A stretch of DNA of 10,074 bases from an uncultured Paracoccaceae bacterium (GTDB lineage Bacteria; Pseudomonadota; Alphaproteobacteria; Rhodobacterales; Rhodobacteraceae). The stretch covers positions 1-10,074 of the forward strand of contig CALEZJ010000563.1 in the NCBI GenBank assembly GCA_937927885.1, given 5' to 3'. The notes below the pieces were generated by a model. That model had not been told where the DNA came from and made no database searches. It saw only the letters and a program-made list of their open reading frames with translations. Below, one piece after another: positions 6,380 through 10,074 of this stretch; the stretch's first letter is position 1, and each line of letters begins with the position of its first letter. The position numbers and the translations under genes are program-made.

Positions 6380-9300
6380 ATGTCGCTTGAGAGTTCCCAG
6401 ACCGATATCGCCATCGTCGGCATGGCGGCGCATTTGCCCGGGGCCCCCTCGGTCGGGGTCTATTGGCACAATCTGCGCAGCGGCCTGCGCGCGATCCGGC
6501 GACTGAGCGAGGACGAATTGCAGGCGGCGGGCGAGGACCCGGCGCTGATGCGGCTGCCCAACTACGTCCCCTTTGCCGCGCCGCTGGAGGGGTTCGCCCG
6601 CTTCGACGCCGAGTTCTTTGGCTTTTCCCCCAAGGAAGCCGCGATTCTGGACCCGCAGCACCGCCATTTCCTGGAGGTCGCCTGGGAGGCGCTGGAAAGC
6701 GCGGGCCATGTCCCGGAACGGATCACCGGCAACGTCGGGGTCTATGCCGGCTGCGGGATGGGCAGCTATTATCACGTCAACCTGATGTCGAACCGCGATC
6801 TGGTGCGCGATGTCGGCACATTCCTTCTGCGCCATACCGGCAACGACAAGGATTTCCTTGCCACCCGCGTCAGCCATATCCTGGACCTGCGCGGGCCTTC
6901 GGTGACTGTGCAGACGGCGTGTTCCACCTCGCTGGTCGCGGTGCATTACGCCGCGCAGGCCCTCCTCAGTGGCGAGTGCGACGTGGCGCTGGCCGGCGGC
7001 GTGACGATCGAACTGCCGCAGGGGCGCGGGTATCTCTACAAGGAAAACGAGATCCTTTCGCCCGATGGCGAGTGCCACGCCTTTGACCACCGCGCGCAGG
7101 GGACGGTGTTTGGCTCGGGCGCCGGGTGCGTGGTGCTGAAACGGCTGGCGGATGCGCAGCGCGACGGCGATCACATCTGGGCGGTGCTGAAAGGGAGCGC
7201 GATCAACAACGACGGCGCGCAGAAGGCGGGGTATCTCGCGCCTTCGGTCGAGGGGCAGGCGCGCTGCATCGCCGAGGCGCAGGCACTGGCCGATGTGCCC
7301 GCCGACACCGTGGATTACGTCGAATGCCATGGCACCGGCACCTATCTGGGCGACCCGATCGAGGTGGCGGCGCTGACGCAGGCTTTCCGGCAGACGACCG
7401 ATGCGACCGGCTTCTGCCGCATCGGTTCGGTGAAAACCAACATCGGGCATACGGATACGGCGGCAGGGGTGGCGAGCCTGATCAAGGTGGCTCTGGCGCT
7501 GCACCATCAGGAAATCCCGCCCTCGCTGGGCTATGAGGCCCCGAACCCGACCATCGATTTCGCCAGCAGCCCCTTTGCCGTGAACGCGGCCCTGACACCC
7601 TGGCAGCAGCGCGGCCATCCCCGCCGCGCCGGGGTGAATTCGCTGGGCGTGGGCGGCACCAACGCGCATGCGATCCTTGAAGAGGCGCCCGCGCGCGCGG
7701 CAAGCGGCGCAAGCGACTGGCCCTTTCAGTTGCTGACGCTGTCGGCGCGGACGAAATCGGCCCTTGATGCGCAGGGCCGCAATCTGGCCGCCCATCTGGC
7801 CGCGAACCCCGCGCAGGATCTGGCCGATGTCGCCTGGACCCTGCACGCCGGTCGCCGCGCCTTTGACAAGCGCCGCGTGGTGGTGGCGGAAACCCATGCC
7901 GAGGCCGCCGCCCTGCTGGAGGCCGACAACCCGCGCCGGGTGTTCACCCACACGGCGCTGGATAACCCCGATGTGGTGTTCCTGTTCCCCGGCGGCGGCG
8001 CGCAATACGCCGGGATGGCGCGCGACCTTTTTGAGACCGAGCCCGTCTTTGCCGAATGGATGGATCGCGGGCTGGCGGTGCTGCAACCGAAACTGGACTA
8101 TGACCTGCGCGCGCTTTGGCTGCCGGGGCCGGGCGAGGAAGCGGCGGCGAACGAGGCGCTCAAACGCCCGTCCGTGCAACTGCCGCTGATCATGATCACC
8201 GAATACGCGCTGGCGATGATGCTGCAAAGCTGGGGGGTCAAGCCCGCGGCGCTGGTCGGCCATTCGATGGGGGAAAACACCGCCGCCTGTCTGGCGGGGG
8301 TAATCAGTTTCGAGGATTGCATCGCCCTGGTCCATCTGCGCGGCACGCTCTTTGATACGGTGCCTGCGGGCGGGATGCTGTCGATCCCGCTGTCGCTGGA
8401 GGCTTTGCGCCCGCATCTGGGCGATCTGGATATCGCCAGCCTGAACGCGCCGGAACTGACCGTGGTCTCTGGCCCCGATGCGGCACTGGCCGATCTGGCG
8501 GCGCGGCTGGCGGCCGAAGGCGTGGAGACCCAGCGCATCGCCATCGACATTGCCGCGCATTCGCGCATGCTGGAGCCGATTCTGGCCCGGTTCCGCGCTT
8601 TCCTCGCCTCGATCCCGCTGAATGCGCCGAAACTGCCGGTGATCTCGAACCGCACCGGCCAGCCCTTGACGGTGGAACAGGCGACCAGCCCGGATTACTG
8701 GACCCAGCATCTGCGCGGCACGGTGATGTTCGCGGATTGTGTCTCTACACTGGCCGAAAACCCCAATCGCATCTGGATCGAGGTGGGGCCGGGCAAGGCG
8801 CTGTCCTCGCTGACCCGCATGCATGGCGCGGTGCCGGGGCAGCAGGTTCTGGCGGCCTTGCGCCACCCGGACGAGGACATTGCCGACGACCTTTACCACA
8901 TGGGCCTTTTGGGGCGGATCTGGGCGCTGGGCGGCAATTTCGACTGGTCGCAGATCTGGGGCGAGGCGCGGCGCAACCGCGTGCCGCTGCCCACATATCC
9001 GTTCGAGCGGCGCGAGTATTTCATCGCGCCTGCCAAACCTGTTGCCGAGACGGTCAGCGCCCTGCCCGTGCGGATTGCCGATGTGGCCGGGATGGGCAGC
9101 CGTCTGGGCTGGGTCGCGCGCAGCGCACCGCTGGATTTCGACGTGGAAGCCGATCTGGCCGAGGCCCCGCGCGAAAGCTGGCTGGTCTTTGCGGATCAAG
9201 ACGGCATCGCCGCGCCCGTCATCGCACGGCTGCGGGCGGCGGGGCACAGGGTGATCGAGGTGCAGGCGGGCGACACGTTCCGCCGCCGGACCGAGGGCGC

Positions 9301-10074
9301 CTATACCCTGCCGACCGAGCGCGGGCGCGAGGGTTATGACCAACTGATCCAGGACCTCGTGCATCGCGGCACCCTGCCGACGCGCATCGCGCATTTCTGG
9401 CTGGCGGGGGACGAGCATTTCCGCCCGGGGTCCAGCGCCTATCAGGCGCATGTGGAACAGGGGTTCTATTCGCTGATGTTCCTCGGTCAGGCGATTGCGG
9501 CCGAGGGGCTGGCGGGGCCGATCCATGCGGTTGTGGTGACCTCGGGTGCGGCGCGCGTGCGTGATGAGGCGCTGAGATGGCCGGAAAAGGCGCTGATCGC
9601 CGGGCCCGCGCGGGTGATGCCGCGCGAAATCCCGGGGCTGAGCGTGGCGACGTTGGATATTGAACCCCGCGCGCGAAAGCGGGGCGGGCATCCGGAATTG
9701 ACGGTTCCGCTGCTGGAGGAGCTGCTGGCAGCCCCCGGCAACCGCTTTGCCGCTCTGCGCGCTGCGCGGCGGTATGAGCCGGTCTTGCAGCCGCAAAGGC
9801 TGGAGGCGCCGGTTGATTTGCCGCAAGGCGGGGTCTGGGTGATCACGGGCGGCTTTGGCGGCATCGGGCACAGCGTGGCCGAAGCGCTGATCGCGCGTTC
9901 GGGGGCCAAGGTCGCGCTGATTGCCCGCAGTCCCCTGCCGCCGCGTGATGAATGGGCGGCGCTGAAGGAGGCCGGGCATCCGGCCCTGCGGCGGATTCTG
10001 CAGGTGGAGAGACTGGAATCGCTGGGCGGCGCGGTGATGACGGAACAGGATTACTTCAACTACACCCATTTCAC
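6380..10074 (+). CDS. Type I polyketide synthase, N-terminal part (KS-AT-KR...), cut by window end
   Basis: I translated this frame by hand through 1231 codons and found no stop; the 3' end lies outside the window. Seen: a ketosynthase from DIAIVGMAAHLPG with the complete triad Cys181 (TACSTS), His317 (HGTGT) and His357 (NIGHTD), ending near GGTNAHAILEEAP; an acyltransferase beginning at FPGGGAQ (about residue 535) with Ser629 in GHSMGE and catalytic His727 in IAAHS; the post-AT linker LPTYPFERREYF (from residue 870); then a ketoreductase structural subdomain (GPARVMPREIPGL) and its Rossmann motif GGFGGIG (1157-1163). The AT-KR gap of about 285 residues suits a KR structural half and leaves little room for a dehydratase. 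The AT residues do not decide between malonyl and methylmalonyl. The ATG at 6380 has AGGG 5 nt upstream. The last ~37 bases look wrong for a KR (see findings). No carrier domain is reached. The product is unknown; the glycan genes alongside suggest a glycolipid or acylated polysaccharide. Confidence 0.93.
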   Translation, partial: MSLESSQTDIAIVGMAAHLPGAPSVGVYWHNLRSGLRAIRRLSEDELQAAGEDPALMRLPNYVPFAAPLEGFARFDAEFFGFSPKEAAILDPQHRHFLEVAWEALESAGHVPERITGNVGVYAGCGMGSYYHVNLMSNRDLVRDVGTFLLRHTGNDKDFLATRVSHILDLRGPSVTVQTACSTSLVAVHYAAQALLSGECDVALAGGVTIELPQGRGYLYKENEILSPDGECHAFDHRAQGTVFGSGAGCVVLKRLADAQRDGDHIWAVLKGSAINNDGAQKAGYLAPSVEGQARCIAEAQALADVPADTVDYVECHGTGTYLGDPIEVAALTQAFRQTTDATGFCRIGSVKTNIGHTDTAAGVASLIKVALALHHQEIPPSLGYEAPNPTIDFASSPFAVNAALTPWQQRGHPRRAGVNSLGVGGTNAHAILEEAPARAASGASDWPFQLLTLSARTKSALDAQGRNLAAHLAANPAQDLADVAWTLHAGRRAFDKRRVVVAETHAEAAALLEADNPRRVFTHTALDNPDVVFLFPGGGAQYAGMARDLFETEPVFAEWMDRGLAVLQPKLDYDLRALWLPGPGEEAAANEALKRPSVQLPLIMITEYALAMMLQSWGVKPAALVGHSMGENTAACLAGVISFEDCIALVHLRGTLFDTVPAGGMLSIPLSLEALRPHLGDLDIASLNAPELTVVSGPDAALADLAARLAAEGVETQRIAIDIAAHSRMLEPILARFRAFLASIPLNAPKLPVISNRTGQPLTVEQATSPDYWTQHLRGTVMFADCVSTLAENPNRIWIEVGPGKALSSLTRMHGAVPGQQVLAALRHPDEDIADDLYHMGLLGRIWALGGNFDWSQIWGEARRNRVPLPTYPFERREYFIAPAKPVAETVSALPVRIADVAGMGSRLGWVARSAPLDFDVEADLAEAPRESWLVFADQDGIAAPVIARLRAAGHRVIEVQAGDTFRRRTEGAYTLPTERGREGYDQLIQDLVHRGTLPTRIAHFWLAGDEHFRPGSSAYQAHVEQGFYSLMFLGQAIAAEGLAGPIHAVVVTSGAARVRDEALRWPEKALIAGPARVMPREIPGLSVATLDIEPRARKRGGHPELTVPLLEELLAAPGNRFAALRAARRYEPVLQPQRLEAPVDLPQGGVWVITGGFGGIGHSVAEALIARSGAKVALIARSPLPPRDEWAALKEAGHPALRRILQVERLESLGGAVMTEQDYFNYTHF

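Noticed and set aside
4598..10069. A stop-free minus-strand frame of about 1800 codons opposite the polymerase and PKS genes
   Set aside because: It is rich in Arg, Gln, His and Pro with no domain motifs, and lies antisense to two genes with clear catalytic and membrane motifs. Stop-free antisense frames are common in GC-rich DNA with biased codon use.
1..10074. CRISPR arrays, tRNA or rRNA genes, transposases, insertion-sequence ends
   Set aside because: I saw no regularly spaced repeats, no cloverleaf-like segments and no transposase motifs anywhere in the window.

Overview
The window is GC-rich (roughly two-thirds G+C by eye) with strongly GC-biased third codon positions. Gene content and protein style suggest an alphaproteobacterium, most likely of the Rhodobacterales (Paracoccus/Rhodobacter-like). 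That placement is inferred from composition and protein resemblance; no rRNA or marker gene is present.

Layout. (1) Positions 65-2814, minus strand: a two-gene lipid-metabolism operon, an SCP2/SCPx-type thiolase followed by an AMP-forming acyl-CoA synthetase, joined by an ATGA stop/start overlap. (2) 2815-2945: a divergent intergenic region. (3) 2946-3911, plus strand: a family 2 glycosyltransferase whose frame is crossed by one TGA at codon 96, directly after the DXD motif. Coding continues intact in the same frame to a normal end. (4) 3912-4658, minus strand: a WecG/TagA/CpsF-family glycosyltransferase that abuts the previous gene end to end with no spacer. (5) 4659-4798: a divergent intergenic region. 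(6) 4799-6292, plus strand: a polytopic O-antigen polymerase/ligase-like membrane protein. (7) 6293-6379: a short spacer rich in GGCC inverted repeats, with a terminator-like hairpin. (8) 6380 to the window end, plus strand: the 5' part of a modular type I polyketide synthase (KS-AT-KR so far), still open at the last base.

How they may fit together. The GT2, WecG-type transferase, Wzy/WaaL-like protein and PKS look like part of a surface-polysaccharide or glycolipid locus. The two glycosyltransferases would build a lipid-linked glycan at the inner membrane, the polytopic protein would polymerise or ligate it, and the PKS would supply an acyl or polyketide group. The acyl-CoA synthetase/thiolase pair is probably a separate fatty-acid or side-chain degradation operon.

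Main discovery candidate. The TGA in the GT2 gene sits where I expect a cysteine codon in relatives (Asp-Gly-Asp-Cys-Glu-Leu). A hairpin can be drawn starting at the very next base, with a short apical loop beginning GG, 16 nt after the TGA. That is the geometry of a bacterial SECIS element, so the gene may encode a selenocysteine-containing glycosyltransferase. A nonsense mutation or base-call error remains possible and is the main alternative.
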